Source: Grammothele lineata
Taxonomy: Eukaryota; Basidiomycota; Agaricomycetes; Polyporales; Polyporaceae
Reading direction: 5' to 3'
Assembly: GCA_002150815.3 (NCBI GenBank)
Contig: NDFF03000029.1
Span: forward strand, 434,001-498,000
Length of the DNA stretch: 64,000 nucleotides
Program-made: the position numbers and the translations under genes
Shown: in pieces, positions 9,806 to 22,818 of the stretch
How positions within the stretch are numbered: position 1 is the first letter of the stretch
How the letters are laid out: each line of letters opens with the position of its first letter
Notes under the pieces: generated by a model
Databases searched by the model: none
Told to the model about the DNA's origin: nothing
Seen by the model: only the letters and a program-made list of their open reading frames with translations

Positions 9806-10563
9806 ATGGGCCGCTGGTCTCAATATGACGAGGTATGTCGTCTGCCACCATGCCGTGCGCAGATTGGCTGATCGCGCTCCGCTGTAGGACGACTACCGCC
9901 TGCCCGAGGGCATGAAGCGGGTCGGGTACGATTCTGACACAGGCAGGTATTACTTTCGAGGCCTCGACGGCTCGCTCTGGGAGGGCCCCGAGGGCGCCGA
10001 GTTCGGCGAACTCAGACGCGGTGAGCTCATGGTTTTCGATCCCGCATGCGCTCGCCGTTGCTGAAACGTTGTTTGCCGTAACGCAGTCGAGGAGGGCCCT
10101 GCAGCGACGGACGAGAACGCGGACGATGAGGAGGCCGAGATTGGCGTCCATTCCAACGGATATGCGCCCCTCGCCATGGATGCGGTGTGTTCTATTCTTG
10201 TCTCCAGTGCTGCGTCCCCATCCCTCAACATCCTCTGCCCCCTCTCAGAATGGCTCCCTCGCCCCCGGTCACGCGAGCCGTGGCAGGAACAGTGCCGCGT
10301 ACCGCGCCATGTTCCCCTTCTTCTTGATCGTCGCCGCCGTCCTGCTCCTCGTCATCCGTCTCGTTTCTTCCTCCAGCTCCGCCCCTGCCATCGACTGCCC
10401 TGAGAACACCCAGGTGTACCACATCTCCCGTGGCAACACCTGCTGGAACCTCGCGCAAGCGTGGGGTATCTCCGTCGATGACATTCTCCACGTCAATGAT
10501 GGGCTTAACTGCGACTCCCTTCGCCCTGGCCAACCCATCTGCCTGCCCCAGCGGAAGACTTAA
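9806..10563 (+). CDS. Single-pass membrane protein with C-terminal LysM domain
   Basis: Four exons inferred: 9806-9832, 9888-10020, 10087-10184 and 10249-10563, about 190 residues. The N-terminal part (MGRWSQYDEDDYRLPEGMKRVGYD, then YYFRGLDGSLWEG) is hydrophilic and has no signal peptide. A hydrophobic segment FPFFLIVAAVLLLVIRL follows, then a LysM-like module: YHISRGNTCWNLAQAWGI, then LNCDSLRPGQPICLP. LysM modules bind chitin-type glycans. The order suggests a signal-anchor protein with the LysM part outside or in the lumen, unlike secreted LysM effectors. It may act as a wall sensor or tether; that role is inference. Confidence 0.85.
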
Positions 10564-11396
10564 GTCTCCGACCGCACGACCACGCTCATTTGGATTCGAC
10601 CCGGCTGTACCATATACTCACTTTTTTCAATTGTACACTACGGATGGACAATTCTATCGTATATTGATGGACTTCTCCTTCTCGATCTTCCTTCGTGTCG
10701 CAAGCCTAGAGGCTGCTCATATCCGTTATGAATCGCCTGACTCCGCGGAAATGCGCTGTGCCATGCAGGCACAGTGCGCCGCTGTCCAACGTTCATCGGT
10801 CCACCGTCCTGTGCAGTGCACGTCATCATCCGTCAATCCACGTGCGTTCCATCCGGTTGCTGTTAGACGACTACATCATCGCTCATGAGGGCTTCCTCGA
10901 GGACAGATCTACAAGAAGGCAGTCACCTGCTATGACACACATCCGCTGACAGCGCCGCAGATCCCTCAAACACAGCACCCATCGCACATCCGTGGGGTCC
11001 GCAGTCCCCCTTCGGGCGATTGTGAACGCCTCAAAGCCATTGACCTTGTGGCGCACGACGTATCTGACAACTATGCCCACTCCAAAGATATACGGGCGTG
11101 CTTCTAGTGCATCAACGTCGGGAGCTTGATGTAACTCAAGCACTCTCAAGCGGGTTCTCTGTTACTTGGCGCAAAGTGCTGCGCGACGAAGAACAAGAGG
11201 AAGTCTCGGAGTTGTGTCAATGTGGCTATCTGTTGACAGATTTCATGGCGAACGCATCGAACTCTCCAGCTTTGAGTTTTTGTAAATCCAAAATTCGAGC
11301 TCATAAAAGCTTGCTCGGCCCCAACATCCAAACTTCAAGCTTCAAGCACGGACAGCCTCACTCGCTGCGCCCGCGCCAGAGACACAACGCCTCAGC
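10564..11396. other. Intergenic region
   Basis: 833 bp holding the LysM 3' UTR and the promoter of the next gene. CATAAAAG at 11303-11310, about 90 nt before the ATG at 11397, could serve as a TATA-like element. Nothing else is supported. Confidence 0.4.
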
Positions 11397-12677
11397 ATGA
11401 ATTCCACCAAACCATACTATGGCCCTGTCGAGTCTGCTGACACCATCAGCATCGAGCGTTACTTCCTCGCAGGCGACTTCGTCGCCGGCACCGGCTACGG
11501 TGCGCCCTCTCCTTTCCTTTCTGCGTTACTTTGTCCTGTGTCTGATCCAGCCATCGTAACCCTTATCAGGCGTCCAACTCGTCCTCTGGGCGACCTGCGC
11601 GCGCTACCTCTGGAAACAGCGGCAGCGCGGGCGGGACACGACCCTGCTCCTCTGCTACATCACGCTCCTGCTCGCCGTCGAGACCATCTTCTGCATCGTC
11701 CAAGCGCGCACGATCGAGGTCATGTACGTCGACAACAGGAACTACCCGGGCGGGCCGTGGCAGTACTTTTTGGACTCCCAGAGCTCGGCAATCGATGTGA
11801 TTTTCTTCGCGACGTTGTTTTTGATCACGTTCTTTTGTGATTTGCTTGTGGTGCGTCCTTCGGGGTGTGTTTTGTGCGATGGGCTGACTGGATTGTTGCG
11901 CTAGCTCTGGCGCTGCTGGGTCATATGGCAGTCCTCAGGTCGCATAATCGCCTCGGTGGTGACCTTTGTCCCCTCAGTGATGCTCATCGCCTCCTTCAGT
12001 ACGTGCTGCCCTCTCCCTCCTGTTTCTCTCGGGCATTAATCATCCCTCCACGCGTTCAGTAATGGGCACCCTCTGGACGCTCCAATCCTCCCACCCCGGG
12101 CTCTCCCTCTACAGCAAACAGCCCCTCGCGTACGGCACCGCCTACTACGCCATCTCCCTCGGCACGAACATCGTCCTCACCGCGCTCATCGTCTTGCGCC
12201 TGCTCATGTTCCGGCGCGAGCACGCCGCGCACCTCTCCTCCGCGCACGCGAAGCAGTATCTGAGCCTGGCGACGCTCATCGTCGAGAGCGCGACGCTGTA
12301 CTCGGGGTTTGCGGTCGCGTTTTTGGTGTCGTATGCGTTGAATAAGCCGATTAACCAGATTTGGTTGGGGTTCGCGCAGGCTGCGCAGGTGCGTGTTCCT
12401 GGATGTTCTCGCGCGCGGTTCGCCGTGTCTCTCATGCGATGTTGTCTCACGCTAGCAAGTCGCGACGTACCTGATCATCTACCGTGTCGCGGACGGGACG
12501 GCGTGGCAGAAGAATACAATGAACGCGTCAACGTTGACGACTATGCGCGCGCGCCAAGGTGACGCGACGACAGCGACGGTAGAACTATCAACCAGGACTC
12601 AGGGAGGTACCGAGGTATTCGGTGCGGCAGGGAAGGCGGAGGCGGGGCAGTCTGACCCCCAGATCGACAAGTTCTGA
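11397..12677 (+). CDS. Multi-pass membrane protein of unknown function
   Basis: Five exons inferred: 11397-11499, 11570-11850, 11905-11998, 12060-12388 and 12456-12677, about 342 residues, phases consistent. Several hydrophobic segments are visible: VQLVLWATCARYLW, TLLLCYITLLLAVETIFCIV, IDVIFFATLFLITFFCDLLV, IIASVVTFVPSVMLIASF, YAISLGTNIVLTALIVLRLL and LYSGFAVAFLVSYAL. The tail is hydrophilic and rich in Thr, Gly and Asp. The pattern fits the large basidiomycete family of seven-helix-like integral membrane proteins without known ligands. I do not recognise receptor signature residues and assign no function. Confidence 0.8.
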
Positions 12678-12913
12678 GTGAAAAACGCCATCTGATGCAC
12701 GTGGATTTCCCTTCGCGTTTATTGTTAGTATGTAGCCTGTACGGATATTCTGGGTCGTCTCTGCACAGATTGTTCACTAATTTTTTTCCGCTGCTTAGCT
12801 TGAGAGGTTGCTGGGTGCACACATGCACTGAGATCATCTCGAGACTCGGCATTGAGACTGAACACGGCTTCTCTTGTATCTTACAAATGACATACTACTT
12901 GTTCGCAGTACCT

Positions 12914-14128
12914 CTACGGTCTAGTCTTCCCGTCCTTCGCCATCTCCATCAAACCTGCCTCAGAGCCAGGCAGTTTGCGTGCGGGGTCCATGTAGACGTC
13001 CGGAACATCGACACCATCAGCTTTTACACGTCTTTGGACCCAGACCCTGAGCCTCGAACGCGCGTCCTTAATGAAATGTTCGATTGTTTCCTCATCCCAA
13101 CAAGCGTCAGATTCCTGCCATATATCCATATCTTCAATGGCCGCAGGGAAGCCTTCATCGAACGGCGCAAAAATCCATTCGATCGCGCAATTTTTAAAAC
13201 TGGCTGTATCACAAAAAACCATAAGGTGCGTGAGCGACACGAAATACTTGCGAGAGGGGTGTGACACTCACGCAGCCAAATGTGAGCTACTAGGCAGAAA
13301 TTTTGGATCTGCGAGCAGCCGCCAGGGAAGGGCGGTGCTGGCCTGTAGGGTGTGACGCTGAGCACTTCGGGAATCAAGGGGCGACATTTTTCACGGCCGT
13401 GCACTTGGACGTTGGCGAGGCTGATGAAGAAGGCTTTGTCGTCACCCTTTTCCTTGTCTTCGACCCTAAGTATGTTGACTTCTAGTACATCTCCGCCTCC
13501 ACACAATTGGTAACCAGCTTTGTGAATCGCGTAAAGACCTTCGAGGATGCTCTTGCTGACAACTTCATGAGTGTCTAACCCTTTAGTCCACAGTGATGCC
13601 TTAACCTGCTCACCGAAGTGCGACGCCACAGTTCTGGAAAAGTTTGTTCAGGGGAACCCCACCGACGTCCGAGAGAGCCAGGCATGCCTTAGGAGGCCAA
13701 GATTCGTCGTTGTCGACCTGGAAAAGGCCGAAGAGGCGTGGTATGTACACGCCTTGAAGATCTTTGAGAAGTTGGTAGTTGTCCGCCTCCGCCTTGATAC
13801 TCTCCACGAGCTTCTCTCCGTTTACAAACTTGCATATAACCGTCAATGTTGAAAATACATCAGGAGCTTCGGACGTGGACTCGTGTGAGGGACGTGGGAC
13901 AAGCCGCGCTCGAAACACGTCCTTCTCAATCGGCTCGCCCTGGTAGATCATGTCAACGACGTGAACGTCGTAAGCCTTATGGCCACTTAAGCCATTCTGG
14001 CAGATGACAGGATGAAGGACCGCGGTGGACATGATTTTCCAGTCCGACGGGCCCGTGCGTGGACCGAAACGTGGCACGCGCATTTGGCGAGTGAGAGAGA
14101 CATGCAGTCCTGCATTTGTGGTGCACAT
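12914..14128 (-). CDS. Protein kinase-like protein, probably catalytically inactive
   Basis: Three exons inferred: 14128-13614, 13555-13272 and 13203-12914, about 362 residues; introns of 58 and 68 nt keep the phases. The N-lobe looks kinase-like: VICKF (candidate beta-3 Lys), EADNYQLLKDL (candidate alpha-C), and LALSDVGGVPLNKLF around the hinge. In the C-lobe the stretch GLYAIHKAGYQLCGGGDVLEVNIL sits where related fungal proteins carry a HGD-x-x-x-N catalytic loop. Asn is kept but the HGD is not recognisable, and the expected metal-binding Asp motif reads FISLANV. I infer a pseudokinase or a decaying member of this expanded fungal family. Substrate and partner are unknown. Confidence 0.68.
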
Positions 14129-14642
14129 GGTGTGTGATATTCACCAAGTTAAAAGTTATCTCTGAAGGAAAGTGAGGAGCCTAAGAGGGCGTCGCCTTTG
14201 GATCTCTTGAGAAGTCGTGGTGGTGGGTGCAAGATCGGACGCAAGGCGCTTATCGACATCTCGGGCTTCGGCATGGCGGCTCCGGGCCTTGACGAACTTG
14301 AACGTCGCACCTCTCGAGCTCGAGTTCACATGCGCGCACCGAAATCCCCTGCTCATTGTTAATCTCGCAGTGTTTTCCCTAGGCTTGACGGCCGTCGTCT
14401 TTAGGTCTTACCAGACAGAAAGCCTGTTAAACAGCCTGTGAGCTCGGGTCCAGGCTGGCACTGTCGTGCACAGTTGCTTCTGCTGGACAAGTGCGGGGTA
14501 GGGAAACCAGAGGCTAGGTCATAATAAGTATCGTGAGGGTCGTATCCAACAAATTCCACGTATGGAGCTATTACCGATGTTCCTAATATGTCTCATCTCA
14601 AAACGTCAAAGTCCGAAAGTCCAGGCAGGCGCTTTGAGCACA
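14129..14642. other. Intergenic spacer
   Basis: 514 bp between the kinase-like gene's start and the ABCA transporter's stop. I see no gene in it. Confidence 0.45.
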
Positions 14643-17600
14643 TCACCACAACCATCTCCTCTTGCCCTCCGATCGCGTCTCCTTATCTCCCTCTTTCGCG
14701 TCGTTATCTCGAATGACTTGCATGAAGACACTCTCCAAGCTCGCCTCCTCCACGGCGTACTCGCCCGCACCAGCCTCCGCAAGGACCCCGAACAGCTCTG
14801 CAAGCGACATCCCGCCGGCCCCGACTGGGACCTCGAAGCGGGTCGCAACGTCGTCTGCCATGCGCGCACCGGGGATGCGCGCCATCACCTCCTGAGCGCG
14901 GACCACATCTTCGCGGGAACGACCGGGGAAGTGAACCAGATAGCGAGCGTAGCGAGAGAGGAGTGTGGCGGTAGAATCCACGGCTACGAAGTACGTTGGT
15001 TAACATACAAAAACAACACGGAAAGGAGGAGAGGAACTTACTGAGCATACGCCGTGAGAGGATGCCGACTTTGTTTGCGAGCGTTGACGCCTCCTCCATC
15101 GAATCTGTGGGAGCGGGAGAAAGGAATAAGCTCGAGGAAACCGACATATCGACAAGGAGAGCTAACGTACGGGTCGTGATGACAATCGCCTTCCCGGGTG
15201 CGACGTTCTTGAGCACCGCCCACATATCGCGCTTCATCTTCGCGTCCACACCCGTCGAGAACTCGTCGATCAGTACAACAGACGGGTTGCCTACACACCG
15301 CCAATCGTCAGTATCAATCTCATGCGTAGAGGGTACATCCAACTCGGATGACGCACCTAGCAGCGCAATTGCGAGAGACAGCTTGCGCTTGTTCCCGCCA
15401 GAGAGCTTCCCCGCTCGGCGGTCTGCGTACGTGTCGAGACCCGCAGCGCGCATGACCGCAGAGACGTCTGCGCGCATAGTTGCGCCTGATCCAAGGCCTT
15501 TCAGACGCGCGTAGTGCTCGAGGTGCTCGCGCACGCTCAACTGGGAGTCGATCGCGGTGAACTGTGGGCATACCCCAAGCGCGATGCGCGCAGCCTGGGT
15601 GTCGCGCACGATGGAGTGCCCGTTGACGAAGACATCGCCAGCGTCGGGCGTCAAGTCGCCGCCTGGATTCGCATGCGGGCGCAGGGTCAGAAATGGTGAG
15701 CGGCGGAAAGCGAAAGGGACATACGGATCATATTGAACGTCGTCGTCTTGCCCGCGCCGTTCGGGCCGAGGAGCGCGAAAATCGTGTCCTTCGCGACCCC
15801 GAAGCTGACCCCATCCACAACACGCGGCTGGCGCCCGAATGCCTTCGACACGTCCAGTACACGCAAAGCGGAGCTCGCTCCCGCTGCCTTCACAGCCGCG
15901 GCCTCAGCGTCGACGTCTGGACGCACACTATCCACCGCCGCGCCTTGGCGCGCGCGGAAGCGAAGGAATGCTTGCCTCCAGAGCGAGCCGGAGTCTGCGT
16001 AGACGAGAATGGCGAAGAGCACGAAAATTTGGAGGATAAGGTAGAGGATCGGCCCTCCGTAGTGGGTGATACTGCCGAGGAGAGAGGAGCTGACTGTTGC
16101 GTCGCCGACGCAGAGGATGGAGAAGAGGTTGACAGCTACGAGACCGGCGCGGACCTGGAAATGACATCGGGTGTAAGTACAGAGCTGGCACCGAGGAGAA
16201 CAGGTGATGACGCACGACGCTAGGGAGGGGCGAGATGAGTGCAACCGTGAAGTCTGGGGAGCGAATGCTGATGAGGCACATATTCAACCACAATACGAGA
16301 GAAGACCTACGAATAGCGTTCATGATACCCTGTGCTTTATTGGCCAAACTATACGTCGAGGCCAACAGATAGCCCATGAGGTAGAGCTGTGGAAGTGTTG
16401 GGTATGCATCAACATCTATGTAACGTTTCTAGCTCACCAGGAAGAGAATGATGTGGAAGACAGCGAGTCCTGCCCACGCTCCAAGGGGCGATTTGATGAC
16501 TAGTGTGAAGCAGTACGCGAACAGGTTCCCTGCTATACCGTACAAGACCATCACAAACCACTGCATCAAGAGCCAGTGCATCAGCGCTTCGGTCTCTTCG
16601 CACAGATCCACAGATTATAGAGACTTACAAGATATCCAAGTCCGAAGAAAAGAGGCGAGAACTTGGCCGCGAAGACGATCACGAGCAACGTCGCAGCGAA
16701 TGTCGTGAACATCGAGTCGAACATCAGGTGTCCCAGCCAGAGCCCCGCCGGGTTCGAAATGCCGTTCGAGAACTGCATCGCTTGCACGTCCGATCGCCGC
16801 TCGCGCGCGACGTATAGAGTGAAGAACGCTGGGAACACACCCTTCGCACGACTAAGTCAGCGTCTGTCGGCATATAGCGTCGATGAAGAGAGGCGTACCA
16901 TAGCGGCCCCAAACACTGCTGCCCACTGCAGAGGCGAGAGATCGCCCTGGCTCTTAGTGGGGAAGTTGCCCAACGTGGCAACGATGAACTGAGGACTCCC
17001 GTTGGACAGCGCCTTGCCGGTATCATTGAGCGCTTTGTTGTAGAGGAGGTTTGATGCCGTGTTGAGCAAGAGCGGTCCGGTCATCCCACCACTAGAGTCC
17101 ACCGCCCAGGCGAAGAACGCTGCCCCGCGCGCGAAGTCGTAGGAGAGGCCACCGTCATCGAGCAGGTATTCGTTCTCCTCGCTTTGGTCCATGTACTGAT
17201 GAACGAGCGTCGCGTTGTCCGGGACTTCTGACACGTTGAAAGAGCCCGCCACTGGACCGAGCGCGGAAAGAAGCCCGGGAGGCGTAACGGTCAGATAGTC
17301 TTCGTAGTATGTGGGGAGATCGGGTAGGAAGAGCGTCTGCGTAAAAGAGTTGGAAGACACTGTGGCGCACGCGTTCCCGTCGCGCTCGACATACTTCAAG
17401 GGGATGATGCAGGTGACGAAGATGAAGGCGAGTGAAAGGATGGGCGCGATGAAGCTGCGGCGGAGGATGAGGAGCCGTTTGTGGAAGACTGTCAACGCTT
17501 GCGCGAGCACGTTTCGCTGGGTAACGGTGCGGAGCTCAAGAGCTTTATACTCCAGGATGGGAGTCTCGGGGGAGCTGTCGCCATCACTAACGTCTCCGTC

Positions 17601-20580
17601 AGCAGGGATATCCTTAGGGTCGGAGTCTTGCATGAGCTCAAGGAAGATGTCCTCGATGGAAGCTGCGGAGACGGCGTAGGTGGACAAGCTGAACGCTTCC
17701 TTCTGCTTTTCTACTTCCTCCACTACTCGCTTCACGACGGTGAGATCCCTCGTCTTGAGGTGATAGACACGTTCGCTCGGCCCTGTGACTGCGACGTGTA
17801 CCTGAGGTGCGAACGGCCTGATGGCTTCCAGCAGTTCTTTCTCCGGAGTACTCGTCTTCTCGTTGTCCACCTGGAAAGTTGCCCTGATCTTGTATCCGTC
17901 TCCCCGAGTGGCCTTCAGAGAGATAGCGCTCCCCTGAGCTACGAGTTTTCCGGGAGTGTTCAGGACCGCAATCTCGTCCGCGAGCAGGTCGGCTTCATCA
18001 AGGAACTGTAGGATACACGTCAATGATAACCCTCGTGTCGTAAAGGAGGCGCGCACGTGAGTTGTGAAAACGATGGTTCTGTCATCCCTGACGGAAGCGA
18101 GGGTCTTCCAGATTGCACGACGTGAAAGGGGATCCACTCCAGATGTAGCCTAACAGACAATCGAGTAAGGTAAATTGGCGGTAATACACCAAGAAGTGCC
18201 TACCTCGTCGACAAGGACGACTATAGGGAAGGGCACATCGTCAGCCAAAGTGATACCTAAGAACTGGGAATAATACGCACTCTTCGAGCCCCCTACCAGC
18301 CCAATAGCAAGCTGCAGCTTCCGCTTCTGTCCTCCGCTCAACGCGCTCGCCAAGTAGTCAATCTTGTCTCCAAGGTCGCAGTCGCGGAGCAGCTGCACGA
18401 CGTCTTCGTCGTCCGGCGCGCCCTTTTCGAACCGCGGCTTGATCGCCTTCCAGACGCGTATTGTCTGTAGGCACGACAGGTCCGGGAAGAGCACGTTCTT
18501 CTGCGGGACGATGCCTACACTGCCCTTTGGGGGTCGCAGGGCGCCGCCTTCGAACGTGATGCTCCCGCGAGTTGCGCCTTCTAGGCCGCCGAGGATCGAC
18601 ATGAGCGTCGATTTTCCGGCACTGTATGCGCGTATACGTATAAGTATTGTTAGTGTATAGTCATTGCAAGCCGCAACTTGGAGTAAGGACTGACCCGTTT
18701 GGTCCAAGAAGCACGAATATGCCACCCTTCGGGACGTCGACCGTGAGCTCTTCGATCGCGGTGACGTACTTCGACTTGCGCTTGAAGACGGAGGTGTGGT
18801 AACCCTTGTGCAGGTTCCGGACCGAAATTGCGACGCCGGGCGGGGGAGGCGTCTCTTTGCGCCGCTTGCCGCAACACGACGGGCGTTCGGGGTTGGGAGC
18901 ATCGTACCGCCGGTGCTCGATGAGCATCCCAACCGCCGGCCAGATGAATATAGAGATCTAGAATAATACGTGAGCAGTGTTATCGCGAAAGACCGCCTGC
19001 TAGGTTCGGGACGACGTACCGTTACCAGGAGGAACAACGGCCAGAGCAGCGGCATCTGTCCGGTAGGGTCCTGCCGGACCGCAACCCCAGGCAAGTCGTT
19101 GATCTCGAAGTTGGCGAAAGAGATCATGCAGATGGGGAAGAAGAACGTGGGGAAGAAGAGCACGAGCGGCGCGGCGGCCTTGAGCGGGAAATCGATCCAT
19201 ACAAAGCCTATCAAGAGCACGATCGGGACCAGGGAGAAGAGCGTCGTGAAGATCGCGGCGAGCGTGGGGCTCTTTCCGAATAGAGACGTGACGAAGAACG
19301 CCCAGCTTGCGAGCGAGAGCCCGGTGAGGAGCGTGGTGGCCAGGACGAGGCCGAAGTTGGTCAAGATGAAGAGCTTGACCTTCCACACTATGGCGAAGAT
19401 CACCCAAGCTGGGAGATAGGCGAGCGAGAGGCTGAGGTGCCATGAACTGTGTGCGAGTTAGCGACGGGCAAGGTCAATAGTGCGGCAAACTGTACGAACA
19501 CTACCCGGGCAGAATCCAGCAACCCCATCGCTTTCATGTGGCTGGTGATGCCATCTGCGCGCTCAGACGCAGAGGAGCCAGCGATGTGATACGCTATACC
19601 ACTGAAGCAGATGAAGCTATACTCGGGTTAGTTTGAATGACTTGGGAGGGGCAGCAGAAATACTAACAAGGGCAACGCGAGCAGACTCATGATGTTTAGA
19701 AAATCTAGAAGAATGTGTAAGTCAAAACAAAGGATATGTGAATCTTGGTGCATGTGACGCACTTAGGCGTGCGTCCTCCGCCGACACCTCTGACGAAGTC
19801 CCGAACGTCCAAGGCATCTCGAGGGGCGTATTGGGCGTGACATTCGTCTCTAGCTCGATAATGGCCTGTCTCCGATGTCAGCCCAAGAGGCAACACAAGT
19901 GACTATGTGCGCCTACACTATCGATCGCCCACTGCAATGGTAAGATTCGCCTCTCGTAGTCGCTAGCATGGTTTGGAATGTCGACGTGGCCCAAACCGCT
20001 GTCCACACTGATCGTGTAGTTGAGCGTTGCTCCACTGCCCGAGGCAGGGATACTTATGAAAGTAACGCTGGCGAAGCAGCGCGACTTTCCGTTCGGATTT
20101 TGAATACAGAGATCGGTGAGCCCGAGGGCGTCGGTCTTCACCGTAGCCCCTTGCTGCTTGTCCGAAAAGCCGCGCGTAACGCGACTCATGACGTCCGCAC
20201 CGGAAAACGCGCCGGTTCCATTGGAGTTATCGATCCAGGGCAAGAACAACGTGGGATCAAAGACTTCGGCGAGAGGGAACACCGGTATAATAGTACCGCG
20301 CCCCTCCTGTGCAACTGAGCCGTCAGCGCACCGGGGAGCAGGGTAGCGCTGGAGACTCTCACATTATTGGGCTGCACCGTGAACGTCTGAGCGAAAGCAA
20401 GGAGGATTGCAATCACAATGGGGCCGACTAAACACCGGAACAAAGTCAACTGGAAACATATGTCAGGTCAGCATATAAGGACGGTAAGAATGAATATGTT
20501 GTCGGTACCAGAGGGTGCTTGGCGAGAATGATCCAGTTCTTCACGCATAGCGCGGCGACCTGGCGGAGAAAGAGCCCCAT
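14643..20580 (-). CDS. Full-size ABC transporter, subfamily A
   Basis: A gene of about 5.9 kb with many introns; ATG at 20580 (MGLFLRQVAALCVKNWIIL), stop at 14643. Order: first membrane segment, large lumenal/extracellular domain (about 20280-19700), more membrane helices, NBD1, second membrane domain, NBD2, tail. NBD1 shows GPNG/AGKS split by an intron near 18640, LSGGQKRKLQLAIGL, then VVLVDE. NBD2 shows LLGPNGAGKTTTFNMI, LSGGNKRKLSLAIALLG and VVLIDEFSTGVD. The tail GEYAVEEASLESVFMQV is typical of ABCA NBD2 ends. ABCA proteins move or flip lipids across membranes; the substrate here is unknown. All landmarks are present and no break was noticed, but I did not fix every exon. A paralogue starts at 61614. 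Confidence 0.88.
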
Positions 20581-21393
20581 GGCGGGCGCTGGAGGAGACG
20601 TTGGCTGCACGAACGGCGACGACCGCCCAACAGAGAAGCCAAGAGTTATATACCGGGTGGACGGGCTGGTGAAGGGAGGGAGGCGAGAAAGAAAGACGTC
20701 AAGATGAACATTGCCGCGGCCATATATGGCCAAGGGATGCTATATCATTCGGGCTCTTCCCCGTGAGGCGATCCCATCAAATTCGCAAGGGCGCTGGACG
20801 CCGCATCCTCGCTCCCCGGGGAGATCATCTTCGACTAGCTTCGAATATGGAGAACAGCAAGAAGCTCTTGACACTGCCTTCAAAGTTCAGCATAGCTCGG
20901 AGCCTCTCGACCCGGTCAGGGCGTCCTCGCGGATAGCATATATGTGAACGGAACCTCGTAAAAGGCACATGACTGATACCGGAGCTTGCACATCGTCTTC
21001 TCTGTCTCCGATTGAGAGCGGGAAGATGGAGGAAGATAGTCGACGGGGGCCTGAGCGGCGGAGTGACGAGCGAGAAAAACACCGCCAGGTGTCGGGCAGG
21101 CGTGATGGAGAGAGCTAACCGACGCATAAGCGCCCCCGGGCGGCCTCGGCCGCCCGCACTCCTTCATGACTTTCACTGCCACACCCCCATGCCAAGCCCG
21201 ACCAACATATCCGCGCAGGTAGAGCCAGGCAGTGCTGCACACTCAGGATCAGGGCTCAAAGCATGATCATAATCATAAGGATCGATCCTGGACGCCTTAC
21301 AGCATGCATTGGTGCCGTCATACTCCCTGGGCCGTCATACATGAAATCTAAAGGCAAAGCTTTGCTCTCGTGCTTCTCCTCGCGCGGCGCACC
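20581..21393. other. Intergenic region
   Basis: 813 bp containing the ABCA promoter (on the minus strand) and the 3' flank of the next minus-strand gene. GGCCATATATGGCC near 20718-20731 lies about 140 nt upstream of the ABCA ATG and could include its TATA element. No gene is supported. Confidence 0.4.
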
Positions 21394-22371
21394 TCAGAAC
21401 AGCATCGCCGCCCCACAAGCAATCGACACCAACACGCCCGAAGCCCCAACAAAAAGCGCCCTCGAGATCTTGACGTTGTCCGCGCCGTTCCTGCACGCCA
21501 CGCATCGATCAGCGCCGGCCTCTCAGAAGCATGTCAAAACACAGAAGGCACAGAGCACACGCACTTCTTCTGCGGGGGCACCGCGGTGAACGTATGGCCC
21601 GCGAAGGTCGTGGTGACGCCGCTCGTGGCGACCGTGATGGCGGCGCCGTTGATGGAGGAGAGCTCGAGCATGGGGGTACCGCTCACGGCTGCGCGAGAAG
21701 TTACAGGTGAGCGCAGAAGCGCGCTGTGGCGGCAAGAACTCACTTGTAACGAACGCGGTTATGCTAGGGCCCAGCGCCGTCTGGATCGATGCGAGCACAG
21801 ACGATTCTGTGGAGTTTGCGTCAGGACGTGGGGTAGTTACGCGTCTGGACTGGTCTCAGCGCTCACCCAAGGCCTGAAGCTCTGCATCAGGATGGATAGA
21901 AGAGGCACAACCGTGAGAACGACGCTCATTAACTCGGATGGCTGTGCCCACTGCTCATACGTACCTGCAGTTGGGACGGCTGCAAATGAACCAGCGAGCC
22001 TAAGTGACAATATCAGAGTGATAGCGTTAAGGCATACCAGTGCTCAACATAGATTCGAGCGCTGCCTCCGCTGCGCTTGCTGTCGGCGTCGCATCATCCC
22101 ATTTCCGATCTGCCACTCACATGCGCCTGCGGTAACCAATAGGTGAGTAACAGCACGACAGTGGAACACAGACACTAAGACTCACTGTTCGTCGCCGCTG
22201 CCTCGATTTGCGACAAAAGCGAGTTGGTATCTGTAATTTAACGCGGTGCCAGCCCAAGTGTTAGCTGGTACCACATGCAAGAATCGGGAGAATTGTCGCA
22301 CCATCACGTTTCGCAGGCCCGGCATTCACGGCGGCGAGAGAAACAAGAGCAACGAAGATCTTGGCGTGCAT
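21394..22371 (-). CDS. Small secreted protein with C-terminal hydrophobic (GPI-type) tail
   Basis: Starts at 22371 with a clear signal peptide (MHAKIFVALVSLAAVNAG, then PAKRD). After several short exons it ends with ISRALFVGASGVLVSIACGAAMLF and a stop at 21394, the layout of a GPI-anchored surface protein. Central pieces include TNSLLSQIEAAATN, VLASIQTALGPSITAFVT and a Ser/Thr/Val-rich segment around PMLELSSINGAAITVATS. Splice sites for the first two exons and the last exon are good; the middle (about 21820-22170) is uncertain. The protein is small and I do not recognise a named family. A gene with the same architecture lies at 38385-39209. Confidence 0.6.
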
Positions 22372-22818
22372 GCTGAACAAAGTAAACGGAAATCAAAGCA
22401 GCGCCGGGCTGAAAGCGAAAAGGGAGACTAGGAGGGAAGAGAGCCAAAGAGGTGGAGGTGGAAGTAGAAGGTGAATACCCTATTGCCTCCTGAGTCGACA
22501 CTTCTATATAGACTGCGACCAATACCTGTGTATTTAGGGTTCTGTCGTGGTATGCGCGTAACGCACAGACATCCTGAGCTGCGCGTATTACTCCCGTAGA
22601 GCCCATAGACGTCGAGCGGCGGTTTCGTACGAAGTACTGCATCCGTATAGACGACTTGATTGCCGGTAGATCCTCTGAAGGCTTCGACGCGCGAACATCG
22701 TTCCTGAAAGCCATGGGTTATAAACAATCAAGGAGCAGCTATATTAGCGTTCAACGACCCGCATTCGTCACCAGAAACTTCTTCCAAGAGCATCAGGCGA
22801 ACGCGAACCGCATACCCA

